Assembly (NCBI RefSeq): GCF_021654455.1
Contig: NZ_AP024276.1
Coordinates: 806,001-870,000, forward strand
Length of the DNA: 64,000 nt
Reading direction: 5' to 3'
DNA from: Streptococcus parasuis
Lineage (GTDB): Bacteria > Bacillota > Bacilli > Lactobacillales > Streptococcaceae
Made by a program: the position numbers and the translations under genes. Below, in pieces: positions 17,881 through 31,649 of the stretch (the stretch's first letter is position 1; the number at the start of each line of letters is the position of its first letter). Below the pieces are notes generated by a model. That model made no database searches. It worked only from the letters and a program-made list of their open reading frames with translations, and was not told where the DNA came from.

Positions 17881-18945
17881 CTATTGCAAGAATTCTCTCA
17901 TTTCTTCTAATGGAATTTGATGGATTGCAGCCTGTCCAAGCTGTGGCACGATAACAAGCTTAATAGTTTTTCCTCTTGCTTTCTTATCGTGAGTTAAGGC
18001 TGTATATAATTCCTCGCTATTCCAAGGTTGATGTGCAGTTGGCAAACCAAATTTCTCACACATAGCGATAATTTTTTCAGTTATACCTGCTGGCATTAAA
18101 CCTTTTTTCTCAGAAGCACGTGAGATTTGAACCATTCCGATAGCGACAGCTTCACCGTGCATGACTTGACCATAGCCAGCGGTAGCTTCAATCGCATGAC
18201 CGATTGTGTGACCAAAGTTTAGATATAAGCGGACTCCATTGTCCAACTCATCTTCGACTACAACCTTGCGTTTAACTTCGCAGGAGTGGTAGATGATATA
18301 GTCGGCATTCTCCAAAATACTTTCTACAGAGCCATCTAATCGGTCAAGTGTATCCCAGAGTTCCACATCATCAATCAAGCCATATTTAACGACTTCGCCC
18401 ATTCCTTCAATCAATTCACGTTTGCCAAGTGTTTTTAGGGTATTAGGGTCAATGAGGACACCATCAGGTTGGCAGAAGCTACCGACCATATTCTTAGCGA
18501 ATGGTGTGTTCACGCCAGTTTTCCCACCAATTGAAGAATCAACTTGGGCAGTTAGACTCGTTGGAACCTGGAGAAAATGGATACCCCGCATATAAGTCGA
18601 GGCAACGTAGCCAGCTAAATCTCCAACCACACCACCACCAAGAGCTAAAATTCCATCACTCCGTGTCATCCCATTTTTTACGAGAAATTCGTAGGCTTGA
18701 TAAACAGTTTCAAGATTTTTTGATGCTTCACCTTCTGGAAATTCAAATACAATGGTATCAAAACCAGCTTGTTCTAAACTAGCTTGGACCGTTTGACCAT
18801 ACAGTCTACCAACCAGGTCATCTGTAATGATGGCAATTTTTTGAGGGTTCCAGAGTTCTTTGACCCAGGAACCAACCTGCGACAAGCTACCTCTTTCAAT
18901 GAGGATGTCATATGGATTGTGGGGAAGGTTAACAGTTAGTTTCAT
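17881..18945 (-). CDS. aroB: 3-dehydroquinate synthase
   Basis: The 354-residue enzyme cyclises DAHP to 3-dehydroquinate, step 2 of the shikimate pathway, using NAD and a divalent metal. Motifs visible are [54 protein letters not shown] and the metal-binding [11 protein letters not shown] and HGEAVAIGM. It is the last gene of the minus-strand operon DAHP synthases-aroE-aroB, 12 bases after aroE. Confidence 0.97.
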   Translation of the reverse strand: MKLTVNLPHNPYDILIERGSLSQVGSWVKELWNPQKIAIITDDLVGRLYGQTVQASLEQAGFDTIVFEFPEGEASKNLETVYQAYEFLVKNGMTRSDGILALGGGVVGDLAGYVASTYMRGIHFLQVPTSLTAQVDSSIGGKTGVNTPFAKNMVGSFCQPDGVLIDPNTLKTLGKRELIEGMGEVVKYGLIDDVELWDTLDRLDGSVESILENADYIIYHSCEVKRKVVVEDELDNGVRLYLNFGHTIGHAIEATAGYGQVMHGEAVAIGMVQISRASEKKGLMPAGITEKIIAMCEKFGLPTAHQPWNSEELYTALTHDKKARGKTIKLVIVPQLGQAAIHQIPLEEMREFLQ

Positions 18946-18957
18946 ACCCGTTCCTCT

Positions 18958-19827
18958 CTATTTGATATCGTATTTCTGTACTAATTGTTGCCAAATCAAA
19001 TCTGTCGGCATTTCTTTTCCCGTCCAGAGTTCAAAGGCTTCCGCTGCTTGAAAGAGTAGCATACCCAGACCGTTGATGGTGGGATTTCCTTGTGAATTTG
19101 CCATTTTCAATAAAGGTGTTTCAAATGGTTGATATATCACATCCGCAACCAATAGTTCCTCTGGAAAACCAATGGTAGCTGGGAGTGGTAGGGAAGTGCC
19201 ATCCATTCCCACACTGGTTCCATTGATGAGTAAGTCTGAATTGTTTATGTGCTCTGCGAGTAACTGGCTATCATTGTTGGGGAGTACTTGTAGAGAAACT
19301 CCAGTAGATTGTGCAATAGTTTGGACTGTTACAACTGTTCTTTCCACACTTTGTGGGCGACAAAAAATAGTGATTTCCTTTGCGCCATCTATTGCAGCTT
19401 GGGCGATAATGGCAGTTGAAGCACCACCTCCACCTAAGATTGTCAGCCGTTTGTTTCGTACATGGAATTCTCTAAGAGTTTCCAAACTTTTGAAAAATCC
19501 GATGCCGTCTGTATTGTGACCAATAAGCAGGCCGTCTTGATGAAGAACAGTATTAACGGCCCCTATCAAGCGAGCAGACTCTGTTAAATCATCTAGGTAG
19601 GGTATTACAGCCTGTTTATAAGGCATGGAAAGATTAATTCCAAACATGTTATATCGTTTGATATTTTCAAGTGTGACTGCTAGATCATCTTCCGGAATTT
19701 CCCATGCTAGGTAGACTCCATTTACACCCGTTTCTTCAAAAGCAAGATTGTGGATGAAGGGTGAAATGGAATGTTTTATTGGCTTTGCAACTACAGCTGC
19801 AAGGCGAGTATATCCATCAATATTCAC
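18958..19827 (-). CDS. aroE: shikimate dehydrogenase
   Basis: The 289-residue enzyme reduces 3-dehydroshikimate to shikimate with NADPH. It shows the substrate-binding [21 protein letters not shown], the catalytic Lys in [22 protein letters not shown], the nucleotide motif [16 protein letters not shown] and the C-terminal [19 protein letters not shown]. It sits 47 bases after the second DAHP synthase and 12 bases before aroB. Confidence 0.96.
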   Translation of the reverse strand: MNIDGYTRLAAVVAKPIKHSISPFIHNLAFEETGVNGVYLAWEIPEDDLAVTLENIKRYNMFGINLSMPYKQAVIPYLDDLTESARLIGAVNTVLHQDGLLIGHNTDGIGFFKSLETLREFHVRNKRLTILGGGGASTAIIAQAAIDGAKEITIFCRPQSVERTVVTVQTIAQSTGVSLQVLPNNDSQLLAEHINNSDLLINGTSVGMDGTSLPLPATIGFPEELLVADVIYQPFETPLLKMANSQGNPTINGLGMLLFQAAEAFELWTGKEMPTDLIWQQLVQKYDIK

Positions 19828-19874
19828 AAAATGCCTCCAATTCTAATCATTCTTGCTTTGCAATTATAAAATAA

Positions 19875-20903
19875 TTATAGTGTCTGATGAATTTCACGGA
19901 TGAGTTCTTCGGTTTTTTCCCATCCCAAGCAAGGATCAGTGATGGACTTCCCATAGACTTCAGGGCTATCTTGACGGCCGTCTTCTAAGTAGGATTCAAT
20001 CATGAAACCACGGACGTATTTACGAATGGATTCGTTCCAATCACGATTAATAAGCGTTTGGCGAACGATGCGAATTTGCTCCAAGTAATTTTTACCAGAA
20101 TTATCATGGTTGGTATCGATGACAATGAATGGATTTTCAAGACCAAATTGCTCATATTGCTTGATGGTTTTCAAAAGAATGTCATAGTAGTAGTTCGGCT
20201 CATAACCACCTTTTTCAGTATTGGCACCGCGAAGAATAGCGTGGGCAAGTGGATTACCGTCCGTATCAACTTCGGCATCTCGGTAGATAAAATTTTGTTT
20301 ATTTTGTGCAGCATAGATACCATTGAACATGACAGTCAAATTGCCTGAAGTCGGGTTTTTCATGCCTGTAGGCATATCGATTCCAGAAGCAACGAAACGG
20401 TGTTCTTGGTCTTCGACGGAGCGAGCTCCGATAGCATGATAAGATACCAAATCTTCTACCAAAGGATAATTTGCAGAATAGAGCATTTCGTCCGCCGTTG
20501 TCAAACCTGTCTCAGTAATAACACGGTAATGCAGATGACGTACAGCAGCAATACCATTAATTAAATCAGGTAATTTAGACGTATCTGGTTGATGCATCAA
20601 ACCCTTGTATCCTTCACCATTTGTACGCGGTTTTGCAGTATAGACTCGCATAACGATAAAGATTTTATCTTTAACCTCTTCCTGGAGTTTTGACAAACGG
20701 TTTGCATAATCTAAAACAGCATCTTCATTATCAGAAGAGCAAGGTCCGATGACGAGGAGAAGACGTTGATCTTCACCCCTAATCACTCGTTTTAGTTCTT
20801 CATCACGCTGGTTTTTTGCTACTAAAAAGTCGCCTTCAAGTTTTGAAAGTTCTTTAACTTGTTCGATATCAATACTAGTACTTTTTCTATGTATTCCCAT
20901 CAT
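19875..20903 (-). CDS. aroF: 3-deoxy-7-phosphoheptulonate synthase (DAHP synthase), second tandem copy
   Basis: The 342-residue type I DAHP synthase condenses phosphoenolpyruvate and erythrose 4-phosphate, the entry step of aromatic synthesis. Visible are LLVIGPCSSDN, VMRVYTAKPRTNGEGYKG, ARSVEDQEHR, GMKNPTSGNL, HAILRGANTEKGG, DTNHDNSGK and the C-terminal ESYLEDGRQDSPEVYGKSITDPC. It is highly similar to the copy just upstream (6-base gap). The two probably differ in feedback inhibitor, which cannot be read from sequence alone. ATG at 20903 or the adjacent one. Confidence 0.96.
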   Translation of the reverse strand: MMGIHRKSTSIDIEQVKELSKLEGDFLVAKNQRDEELKRVIRGEDQRLLLVIGPCSSDNEDAVLDYANRLSKLQEEVKDKIFIVMRVYTAKPRTNGEGYKGLMHQPDTSKLPDLINGIAAVRHLHYRVITETGLTTADEMLYSANYPLVEDLVSYHAIGARSVEDQEHRFVASGIDMPTGMKNPTSGNLTVMFNGIYAAQNKQNFIYRDAEVDTDGNPLAHAILRGANTEKGGYEPNYYYDILLKTIKQYEQFGLENPFIVIDTNHDNSGKNYLEQIRIVRQTLINRDWNESIRKYVRGFMIESYLEDGRQDSPEVYGKSITDPCLGWEKTEELIREIHQTL

Positions 20904-20909
20904 TATTTC

Positions 20910-21947
20910 CTATCTATTATATATTTCTCGGATTAATTCTTGTGTTTTTTCCCAACCTAAACATGGATCAGTGATTGATTTTCCATAAATGTCTGGATTG
21001 TCCTGACGACCGTCCTCAATATAGGATTCAATCATAAATCCACGGACATAGTTACGGATGGACTCGTTCCAGTCTCGGTTAATCAAGGTTTGGCGTACGA
21101 TTCGTATTTGTTCTAAATAGTTTTTACCAGAGTTATCATGGTTTGTGTCAATCAAAATGAATGGATTTTTTAATCCGAATTGTTGATAAATCTCAATCGT
21201 TTCCAAAAGGTTATCATAGTAGTAGTTCGGCAGGTATTTTCCATTTTCGTTCACTGCACCGCGGAGAATGACATGGGCAAGTGGGTTACCAGAAGTTTCA
21301 ACCTCTGTGTTGTTGAAAAGGAAAGATTGTTTCTTCTGAGCTGCAAAAATTCCATTAAACATGACTTTCAGGTTGCCCGAAGTTGGATTTTTAAAGCCTG
21401 TTGGAACATCAATACCAGAAGCAACAAAGCGGTGTTGCTGGTTTTCAACAGAGCGAGCACCAATCGCAATATAGGAAACTAGATCATCTACAAGTGGTAG
21501 ATTTTCAGGATACAGCATTTCGTCAGCAGTCGTTAAACCAGTTTCCGTAATCACACGATAGTGCAGGTTACGAACGGCTTTAATACCATTAATAAGACTA
21601 GGGGCGGCATCTGTATCAGGTTGATGCATGAGTCCCTTGTAGCCATCCCCATTAGTACGTGGCTTGGCAGTATATACACGCATGACCATGAAGATTTTAT
21701 CCTTGACTTCCTCTTGGAGTTTTGCCAAGCGATGCGCATAATCAAGGACAGCTTCCTCATTATCAGATGAACATGGACCGATGACCAATAATAGACGATC
21801 GTCTTCACCTTTGAGAATTGCTTCGAGCTCACGGTCTCGTGCTTGTTTTTTTGCCAGTGTTTCAGGTGATAATTTAGAATGTTCCCGAACCTGGTCGATA
21901 TTAATTTTTTCGCTGATTGGTGTAAACAATAGATCTTCCTCTTTCAT
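20910..21947 (-). CDS. aroF: 3-deoxy-7-phosphoheptulonate synthase (DAHP synthase), first tandem copy
   Basis: The 345-residue paralogue has the same catalytic blocks (VIGPCSSDNEEAVLDYAHRL, AKPRTNGDGYKG, KNPTSGNLKVMFNG, DTNHDNSGKNYLEQIRIVRQ). It is the first gene of the minus-strand operon. The N-terminal 35 residues, where allosteric contacts lie in this family, are the most divergent part between the two copies, which fits different aromatic feedback. Upstream is a divergent 340-base regulatory region shared with aroA. Confidence 0.96.
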   Translation of the reverse strand: MKEEDLLFTPISEKINIDQVREHSKLSPETLAKKQARDRELEAILKGEDDRLLLVIGPCSSDNEEAVLDYAHRLAKLQEEVKDKIFMVMRVYTAKPRTNGDGYKGLMHQPDTDAAPSLINGIKAVRNLHYRVITETGLTTADEMLYPENLPLVDDLVSYIAIGARSVENQQHRFVASGIDVPTGFKNPTSGNLKVMFNGIFAAQKKQSFLFNNTEVETSGNPLAHVILRGAVNENGKYLPNYYYDNLLETIEIYQQFGLKNPFILIDTNHDNSGKNYLEQIRIVRQTLINRDWNESIRNYVRGFMIESYIEDGRQDNPDIYGKSITDPCLGWEKTQELIREIYNR

Positions 21948-23569
<1,622 letters not shown>

Positions 23570-23577
23570 GAGTAAAT

Positions 23578-24069
23578 ATGCCAATCGTATTACTAGGATT
23601 TATGGGAGTTGGGAAAACTACAACTGCCAGTTTGTTAGAACTCCCAGTCTATGATATGGACCAGATCATAGAGGAACGGATTGGTATGTCAATCGCTGAT
23701 TATTTTAGTCTGAAGGGAGAAACTGCCTTTCGCAAGATTGAGACCGAGGTGCTAAAAGAATTATTAACACTACCAGCAGATTGCATTATTTCAACGGGTG
23801 GTGGTGTTGTAAAATCTGAAGTAAACAGGAAGTTATTGCTGGAAAATAAGGATAATAATGTACTTCTTACAGCCTCCTTTGAGGTTGCTTATCAGAGAAT
23901 TAGCATGGATGATCAATCTCTAAGGCCTCTCTTTTTGCAACATAGCAAAGATGAATTTAAAGCCATTTATCAAGAACGGATGTCACTTTATCAAGGATTG
24001 GCAACAACAGTTATTGATACAGATCATGTACGTCCAGAACAAGTAGCAAGGAAAATTCTATGCAAGTAG
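23578..24069 (+). CDS. aroK: shikimate kinase
   Basis: The 163-residue kinase makes shikimate 3-phosphate from shikimate and ATP. It has the P-loop LLGFMGVGKTTTASLL, the DMDQIIEERIGMSI shikimate-binding segment, FRKIETEVL and the Walker-B-like STGGGVVKS. It is placed between aroA (8 bases) and pheA (10-base overlap), so translation is coupled. Confidence 0.96.
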   Translation: MPIVLLGFMGVGKTTTASLLELPVYDMDQIIEERIGMSIADYFSLKGETAFRKIETEVLKELLTLPADCIISTGGGVVKSEVNRKLLLENKDNNVLLTASFEVAYQRISMDDQSLRPLFLQHSKDEFKAIYQERMSLYQGLATTVIDTDHVRPEQVARKILCK

Positions 24070-24887
24070 CCTATTTGGGACCTCGAGGTTCCTTCACCCA
24101 TCAAGTTGCCCAGGAGGCATTTCCAACTGCTGATTTGAAGGCTTTCGGAACGATTACAGAAGTGATTAAAGCTTATGAAAATGGACAAGTTACCTATTCC
24201 GTCATTCCAGTAGAAAACTCGATTGAAGGAAGTGTTCATGAGACCATAGACTATCTTTTTCATCAGGCAGAAATACATGCAGTTGCGGAAATTGTTCAGC
24301 CAATTGCTCAGCAGTTATTGGCAACCAATGCACATAAATCAATCGAAGTGATTTATTCCCATCCTCAAGCTATTGCTCAGGGGAAAAAATACATTCAGGA
24401 GCATTTTCCTCAGGCTCGGATTGAAGTAACAGCAAGCACTGCTTACGCAGCTCGATTTGTCGCTGAACATGCGGACCAACCTTTCGCAGCCATTGCACCT
24501 CATGCTGCTGCAGATGAGTATGGTTTGGTGGTGATTGGACAAGATATCCAGGAAATTAGTGAAAACTTTACCCGGTTTTGGATCTTGGGAACAGTAGCTC
24601 CAGATGTACAGTTGAGAAAGGTGGCACAAAAAGTTAGCTTAGCACTGACCTTGCCAGATAATTTACCGGGTGCCCTCTATAAGGCAATGTCTGTTTTTTC
24701 ATGGCGCGGGATTAACCTGACAAAAATAGAAAGTCGTCCTTTAAAAACAGCACTGGGAGAGTATTTTTTCATATTAGATATTGATCATCAATCCGATGAA
24801 TTGCTAGCTTATTCACAAGATGAATTGACTAGTTTAGGAATATCATGTAAAATACTAGGGAATTACCTGGTTTATATGACCAGCTAG
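24060..24887 (+). CDS. pheA: prephenate dehydratase
   Basis: The 275-residue enzyme converts prephenate to phenylpyruvate for phenylalanine synthesis. It has the catalytic domain (AYLGPRGSFTHQVAQEAFP, VIPVENSIEGSVHETID, the catalytic Thr in NFTRFWILG) and a C-terminal ACT domain from about residue 195 (LPGALYKAMSVFSWRGINLTKIESRP), which gives feedback inhibition by phenylalanine. It overlaps aroK by 10 bases. It is a monofunctional form without chorismate mutase. Confidence 0.97.
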   Translation: MQVAYLGPRGSFTHQVAQEAFPTADLKAFGTITEVIKAYENGQVTYSVIPVENSIEGSVHETIDYLFHQAEIHAVAEIVQPIAQQLLATNAHKSIEVIYSHPQAIAQGKKYIQEHFPQARIEVTASTAYAARFVAEHADQPFAAIAPHAAADEYGLVVIGQDIQEISENFTRFWILGTVAPDVQLRKVAQKVSLALTLPDNLPGALYKAMSVFSWRGINLTKIESRPLKTALGEYFFILDIDHQSDELLAYSQDELTSLGISCKILGNYLVYMTS

Positions 24888-24893
24888 GATGAA

Positions 24894-27686
<2,793 letters not shown>

Positions 27687-28187
27687 GCAGAGGATTTGTT
27701 TTCACACATTGAAGGGAATTCAGACGATGTGATAGATACTCCGAATGAAACAAAGGATTATAAAATTACCATTGATTACAAAAAGAGTCCACATCGTGTT
27801 ATCGGAGGAAGCTATGATAAAAATGGTCTTCCGGAGGACTTTGCGGATTTTGCAGAGACGGTATTTGAGTTTATAAGATTTTATGGATTGGGAGAGGTTC
27901 TCGATCCATCGGTTTACGGCAAGGCAAAACGCCGCAAATCGGAATACATTTTTTGCAGCGTTACCTTTGATGTTGGATACAAGAGTTATTATTATCTGAC
28001 GGACGATGACAGCATCGAGATTGGTGATTTTGTTCTCGTTCCGGCTGGAAAGGATAATTATGAGGCTGTTGTAGAGGTAGTGAACATCGAATACTTCAGG
28101 GAAGAAAATGTGCCACTGCCTATCGAGAAAACAAAGAGAATCATCCGTAAGTGTACGGACGAGGATTTTGAACTTCCTGTTGAATAG
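27687..28187 (+). pseudogene. hypothetical protein, apparently truncated at its 5' end
   Basis: An open frame of about 165 residues after the repeat (EDLFSHIEGNSDDVIDTPNE ... CTDEDFELPVE) encodes a soluble acidic protein with KITIDYKKSPHRVIGGSYDK and a beta-rich C-terminal part (DFVLVPAGKDNYEAVVEVVNIEYF). The frame continues upstream through the 80-bp repeat to an ATG at 27636 that overlaps the methyltransferase, but that part is repeat sequence. The native start seems lost at the junction. I do not recognise a function; similar proteins occur on Clostridia-type elements. Confidence 0.55.
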
Positions 28188-28214
28188 GCGAAACTTTGAA
28201 TTTTCTGTTTTGAT

Positions 28215-28242
28215 AAAGGCGGATATTTTGTCCGTCTTTTTC
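28215..28242 (+). terminator. terminator at the group II intron insertion site
   Basis: AAAGGCGGA (28215-28223) pairs with TCCGTCTTT (28231-28239) with one G-U pair and is followed by TTC. The intron begins at 28246, directly after this terminator. Confidence 0.8.
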
Positions 28243-28814
28243 TATGTACGACGGGCATGTCGTACATCTGAGGTGAAAGTCCTCCGTGGACACCCGCTAC
28301 CGGTGAACCCCAAAGCGACTCCCAAGCCTGACTATCGTGAGGTAGCGGGGAGAGGAAGGGATAGCGAAATCGTGGCTCTACGAACAGAAACGTGATAACA
28401 AGGCGTATATAGGGGATGAGGGGGCATACAACTCTAAAGTCCAAAAAGGTAGTCGTAACCTATAGACGTAAATCACGAGAGTAAACGAGGAAAGATGTAC
28501 GACTTATCCCGTGAGGTCTCATGAGCGTCAAAGACGTAGTAACAACGAATCATGAGAAGTCAGCCGAGGCCATAGTAGCGATGAAACTTCTGTAATAGAG
28601 GTGGAGCGAAGGGCTGAATATTTCAACAGTCAGGGGAGTGACTGTTGAAAGTTTGACATTGAAAATAAAGGCTGTCAAACCGAAGTATACCTACTTCACT
28701 TGTGTCTGTAAAACTAGCGGTCTGATAGAACTGGGTGCGGTCACGTATTGACTAGAGGAAAGTTCACCAATATAAGACGTCCCTCAGACACCGAAACAAG
28801 AAAGGAATACGCAC

Positions 28815-30092
28815 ATGTCACAGTTACTAGATAATATCCTATCTCGGTCCAATATGCTTGAAGCCTACAATCAAGTTAGAGCCAATAAAGGTTCAGCAGG
28901 AATTGACGGCGTAACTATTGACGAAATAGATGACTATCTCCGCAAACACTGGCGTTCAACTAAAGAACTCATAAAGCAGAGGAAGTACAAACCTCAGCCA
29001 GTCTTACGAGTTGAAATTCCCAAACCTAACGGCGGAGACCGTCAGTTAGGTATCCCAACGGTCATGGATAGAATGATACAACAAGCTATTGTCCAAGTCA
29101 TTAGTCCTATTTGTGAACCCTATTTCTCTGAGAGGAGTTACGGATTCAGACCCAATCGGTCATGCGAACAAGCTATTATCCAGTTATTAGAATACCTTAA
29201 TGACGGTTATGAGTGGATAGTAGACATAGACCTGGAGAAGTTCTTTGATACCGTTCCTCAAGATAGACTGATGTCGCTTGTTCATAACATTATCCAAGAT
29301 GGAGATACAGAATCTTTAATTCGTAAGTACCTTCATTCAGGTGTAGTCATCAACGGACAACGGTATAAAACACTAGTTGGAACTCCACAGGGAGGAAACC
29401 TATCACCGCTCCTGTCCAATATCATGCTTAATGAGCTAGATAAAGAGTTGGAAAATCGTGGACTTCGCTTCGTTCGCTACGCAGATGACTGCGTCATCAC
29501 AGTCGGTAGTGAGGCGGCGGCTAAACGTGTGATGCATTCAATTAGTCGTTATATTGAAAAACGATTAGGTTTGAAAGTCAACATGACCAAGACCAAGATT
29601 GTGAGACCGAGCAAATTAAAGTACCTAGGATTTGGGTTCTGGAAATCATCTGAGGGCTGGAAAAGTCGTCCGCATCAGGATAGCGTACAGAGTTTCAAGA
29701 GAAAACTCAAGAAACTAACGGCCCGTAAGTGGAGTATTGACTTAGACAGCCGAATTGAGCGACTAAACTGGGTCATCCGAGGTTGGATAAACTACTTTTC
29801 TATGACGAACATGAAATCAGTCATGGAAAGCATTGATGAACGACTAAGAACTCGAATAAGAGTTATTATCTGGAAACAATGGAAGAAGAAATCTAGGCGA
29901 TTATGGGGACTTCTCAAATTAGGAGTACCGAAGTGGATAGCGGATAAAGTATCTGGCTGGGGAGACCATTATCAATTAGTGGCTCAGAGGTCTGTACTGA
30001 AACGTGCCATATCAAAACCAGTCCTCGCTAAACGTGGACTGGTTTCTTGCCTAGATTATTATCTAAAACGACATGCGTTAAAAGTTAGTTGA
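28815..30092 (+). CDS. ltrA: group II intron reverse transcriptase/maturase (LtrA type)
   Basis: The 425-residue protein splices and mobilises the surrounding intron. It has reverse transcriptase blocks (GVTIDEIDDYL, RPLGIPTVMDRMIQQ-like RQLGIPTVMDR, SYGFRPNRSCEQA, VDIDLEKFFDTV, GTPQGGNLSPLLSNIMLNELD), the active-site FVRYADDCVI and a maturase X domain (WVIRGWINYFS). No H-N-H endonuclease domain follows. Length matches endonuclease-free bacterial intron proteins. AAAGGAA precedes the ATG. Confidence 0.96.
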   Translation: MSQLLDNILSRSNMLEAYNQVRANKGSAGIDGVTIDEIDDYLRKHWRSTKELIKQRKYKPQPVLRVEIPKPNGGDRQLGIPTVMDRMIQQAIVQVISPICEPYFSERSYGFRPNRSCEQAIIQLLEYLNDGYEWIVDIDLEKFFDTVPQDRLMSLVHNIIQDGDTESLIRKYLHSGVVINGQRYKTLVGTPQGGNLSPLLSNIMLNELDKELENRGLRFVRYADDCVITVGSEAAAKRVMHSISRYIEKRLGLKVNMTKTKIVRPSKLKYLGFGFWKSSEGWKSRPHQDSVQSFKRKLKKLTARKWSIDLDSRIERLNWVIRGWINYFSMTNMKSVMESIDERLRTRIRVIIWKQWKKKSRRLWGLLKLGVPKWIADKVSGWGDHYQLVAQRSVLKRAISKPVLAKRGLVSCLDYYLKRHALKVS

Positions 30093-30157
30093 ACCGCCGT
30101 GTGCCGAACGGCACGCACGGTGGTGTGAGAGGGACTAGAAATTAGTCCCTACTCGAT
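30091..30157 (+). ncRNA. group II intron domains V and VI
   Basis: Domain V is a 34-base hairpin with a GAAC loop (30091-30124). Domain VI spans about 30125-30157 with stem GGGACTAGA/ATTAGTCCC and an unpaired A before CTCGAT, the likely branch point and 3' end. Confidence 0.75.
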
Positions 30158-30204
30158 TGACAAAGAAAAGGTAATGTGTTATCTTGAAAAAGTAACATAT
30201 TACC
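30157..30204 (+). promoter_or_regulatory. promoter and operator-like inverted repeat for the MarR gene
   Basis: TTGACA (30157-30162), 17 bases, then TATCTT (30180-30185). An inverted repeat GGTAATGTGTTA (30170-30181) / TAACATATTACC (30193-30204) matches at 11 of 12 positions and covers the -10 region, as expected for autoregulation by the MarR protein. The first T of the -35 box is the last base of the intron. Confidence 0.65.
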
Positions 30205-30218
30205 TATTGGAGGGCGTA

Positions 30219-30701
30219 ATGAATTTACAGGAAGTAATCAGAAGTGATAAAGTGAATTTTACAGGCATTGAATCATCATATTTTCTTTTAGGCTTGCTAA
30301 GTGCCTTTGAGAACAGATTTCAGACAATGGCGGATAGTACTATGAAGGAAATTAGCTGGAAACAGTTTTTTGCAATCATATGTATCAACTTATGCAAAAC
30401 TCCTCCTACAGTTAAGGAGTTAGCGGAAATCATGGGTAGCTCTCATCAGAATGTAAAGCAGATCCTCTTGAAACTGGAGAAGAAGGGCTTTGTAAGTATT
30501 TCTGTGGATGAGCAGGATAAGAGAAAACAACGCATTGAACTTACTGATTATTGCCAAGAGTTTTGTGAGAAAAACGATGAAATGAGTAGGGCTCTTTTGA
30601 AGAGAATGTTTGCGGGAGTGTCTGAGGAACAGTTACAGACTACTATACAGACCATTATACAAATTGAAGATAATTTAAAGGAGATTCGAAATTATGAGTA
30701 G
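30219..30701 (+). CDS. MarR-family transcriptional regulator
   Basis: The 160-residue winged-helix protein has a helix-turn-helix region at PTVKELAEIMGSSHQNVKQILLKLEKKGFVS and the wing VDEQDKRKQRIELT. MarR proteins usually repress their own operon and release DNA on binding a small ligand or on oxidation. The start at 30219 has GGAGGG 5 bases upstream. It overlaps the flavodoxin-like gene by 8 bases, which suggests it controls that gene. Confidence 0.9.
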   Translation: MNLQEVIRSDKVNFTGIESSYFLLGLLSAFENRFQTMADSTMKEISWKQFFAIICINLCKTPPTVKELAEIMGSSHQNVKQILLKLEKKGFVSISVDEQDKRKQRIELTDYCQEFCEKNDEMSRALLKRMFAGVSEEQLQTTIQTIIQIEDNLKEIRNYE

Positions 30702-31224
30702 AGGTATTATTCTATATCAATCTAAATATGGAGCAACGAAAAAGTATGTAGATTGGTTAGTGGAGGAACTTGGCTATGATTATGCAGAAACTAAGAATTC
30801 TAAAGCTGCTAATTTGCTGAATTATGATGTTATCATTCTAGGTGGAGGTGTTTATGCTTCTGGTATTGCAGGGCTGCAATTCTTAAGGAAAAATATAGGG
30901 CAGTTGACAGATAAGAAGATTGTAGTATTTGCAGTTGGTGCTTCTCCATATGATGAGAAAGCAATACAACAGGTAAGGGAGTTGCATTTTAAAGATACAC
31001 TTAGTAATATTCCATTGTTCTATTGTCGTGGAGCATGGGATGAAGAGAAAATGAAGTTTACGGATAGAACTATTTGCAAGATGTTACAGAAAGCAGTTGC
31101 AAAGCAAAATCCAAACGAATATGAACCTTGGCAAAAAGCATTGATGTGTGCAGTGGGGCAAAAGTGTGATTGGACAGATAAGTCGTATTTAGAACCATTG
31201 TTGAAGTACATTGAAGAATTATAG
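30694..31224 (+). CDS. flavodoxin-domain protein
   Basis: The 176-residue protein starts GIILYQSKYGATKKYVDWL, a phosphate-binding loop of the flavodoxin fold, with VIILGGGVYASGIAGLQFL in the place of the isoalloxazine loop. It resembles the HemG/flavodoxin_5 type. It is likely an FMN-binding redox protein in the cytoplasm. It is translationally coupled to the upstream MarR gene and followed by a small membrane protein gene. Confidence 0.82.
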   Translation: MSRGIILYQSKYGATKKYVDWLVEELGYDYAETKNSKAANLLNYDVIILGGGVYASGIAGLQFLRKNIGQLTDKKIVVFAVGASPYDEKAIQQVRELHFKDTLSNIPLFYCRGAWDEEKMKFTDRTICKMLQKAVAKQNPNEYEPWQKALMCAVGQKCDWTDKSYLEPLLKYIEEL

Positions 31225-31226
31225 TT

Positions 31227-31628
31227 TTGGAGGTCTATACGAAAAAGTATGTGTTTGCATTTTTGATTTGGGTTATGATTATACCGATTGAAATATTAAA
31301 TGGGGGATTTCGAGAATACGTACTCGTTAATCTTGGTGTGTTAGCACGCCCGCTAAGTGGAATTATTTTAAGTGTATGCATTTTTATTGTTGCCTATCTG
31401 CTAGTACCTAAAATAAAGAACTGTGTGAAAAGAGATTATATTATATTCGGCATAATGTGGTTTATACTGACAAATTTATTTGATTTATCATCATACATCA
31501 AAGCTGGAGATGGATTTGCAGGTTTATTACAATCATATAATATTTTTACAGGAAATCTATGGTTGTTGGTAGTATTATCAGCATTATTTTCACCTATTAT
31601 TGTGATGAAAATAAAAGAAAAGAAATAA
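31227..31628 (+). CDS. small membrane protein with a degraded start codon
   Basis: The frame encodes about 130 residues with four hydrophobic helices (FAFLIWVMIIPIEIL, PLSGIILSVCIFIVAYLL, IIFGIMWFILTNLFDL, LWLLVVLSALFSPIIVM). GGAGG (31229-31233) is 5 bases before ACG AAA AAG at 31239, exactly where an ATG AAA AAG would be expected. So the native start probably mutated from ATG to ACG. A TTG at 31227 overlaps the ribosome site and is unlikely. Function unknown; possibly expressed poorly or not at all. Confidence 0.6.
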   Translation: MEVYTKKYVFAFLIWVMIIPIEILNGGFREYVLVNLGVLARPLSGIILSVCIFIVAYLLVPKIKNCVKRDYIIFGIMWFILTNLFDLSSYIKAGDGFAGLLQSYNIFTGNLWLLVVLSALFSPIIVMKIKEKK

Positions 31629-31649
31629 GGTGAAAATTTCAGTTTTATT

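Larger units (their letters stand above)
28246..30157 (+). mobile_element. group II intron with its maturase gene
   Basis: The intron starts GTACGACGGGC (a variant of the GTGYG start) followed by the conserved TGAGGTGAAAGTCC block. The 34-base domain V lies at 30091-30124 (GAACCGCCGTGTGCC, loop GAAC, closing arm to GGTGGT), then a domain VI stem GGGACTA/TAGTCCC (30131-30149) with the intron ending CGAT. It carries a reverse transcriptase/maturase ORF in domain IV. Placement right after a terminator is the known behaviour of group IIC introns. Ends are inferred to within a base or two. Confidence 0.85.

Noticed and set aside
19172..19519. 115-residue plus-strand frame inside aroE
   Set aside because: It is antisense to a well-supported gene with all family motifs, has no ribosome site, and has no recognisable domain.
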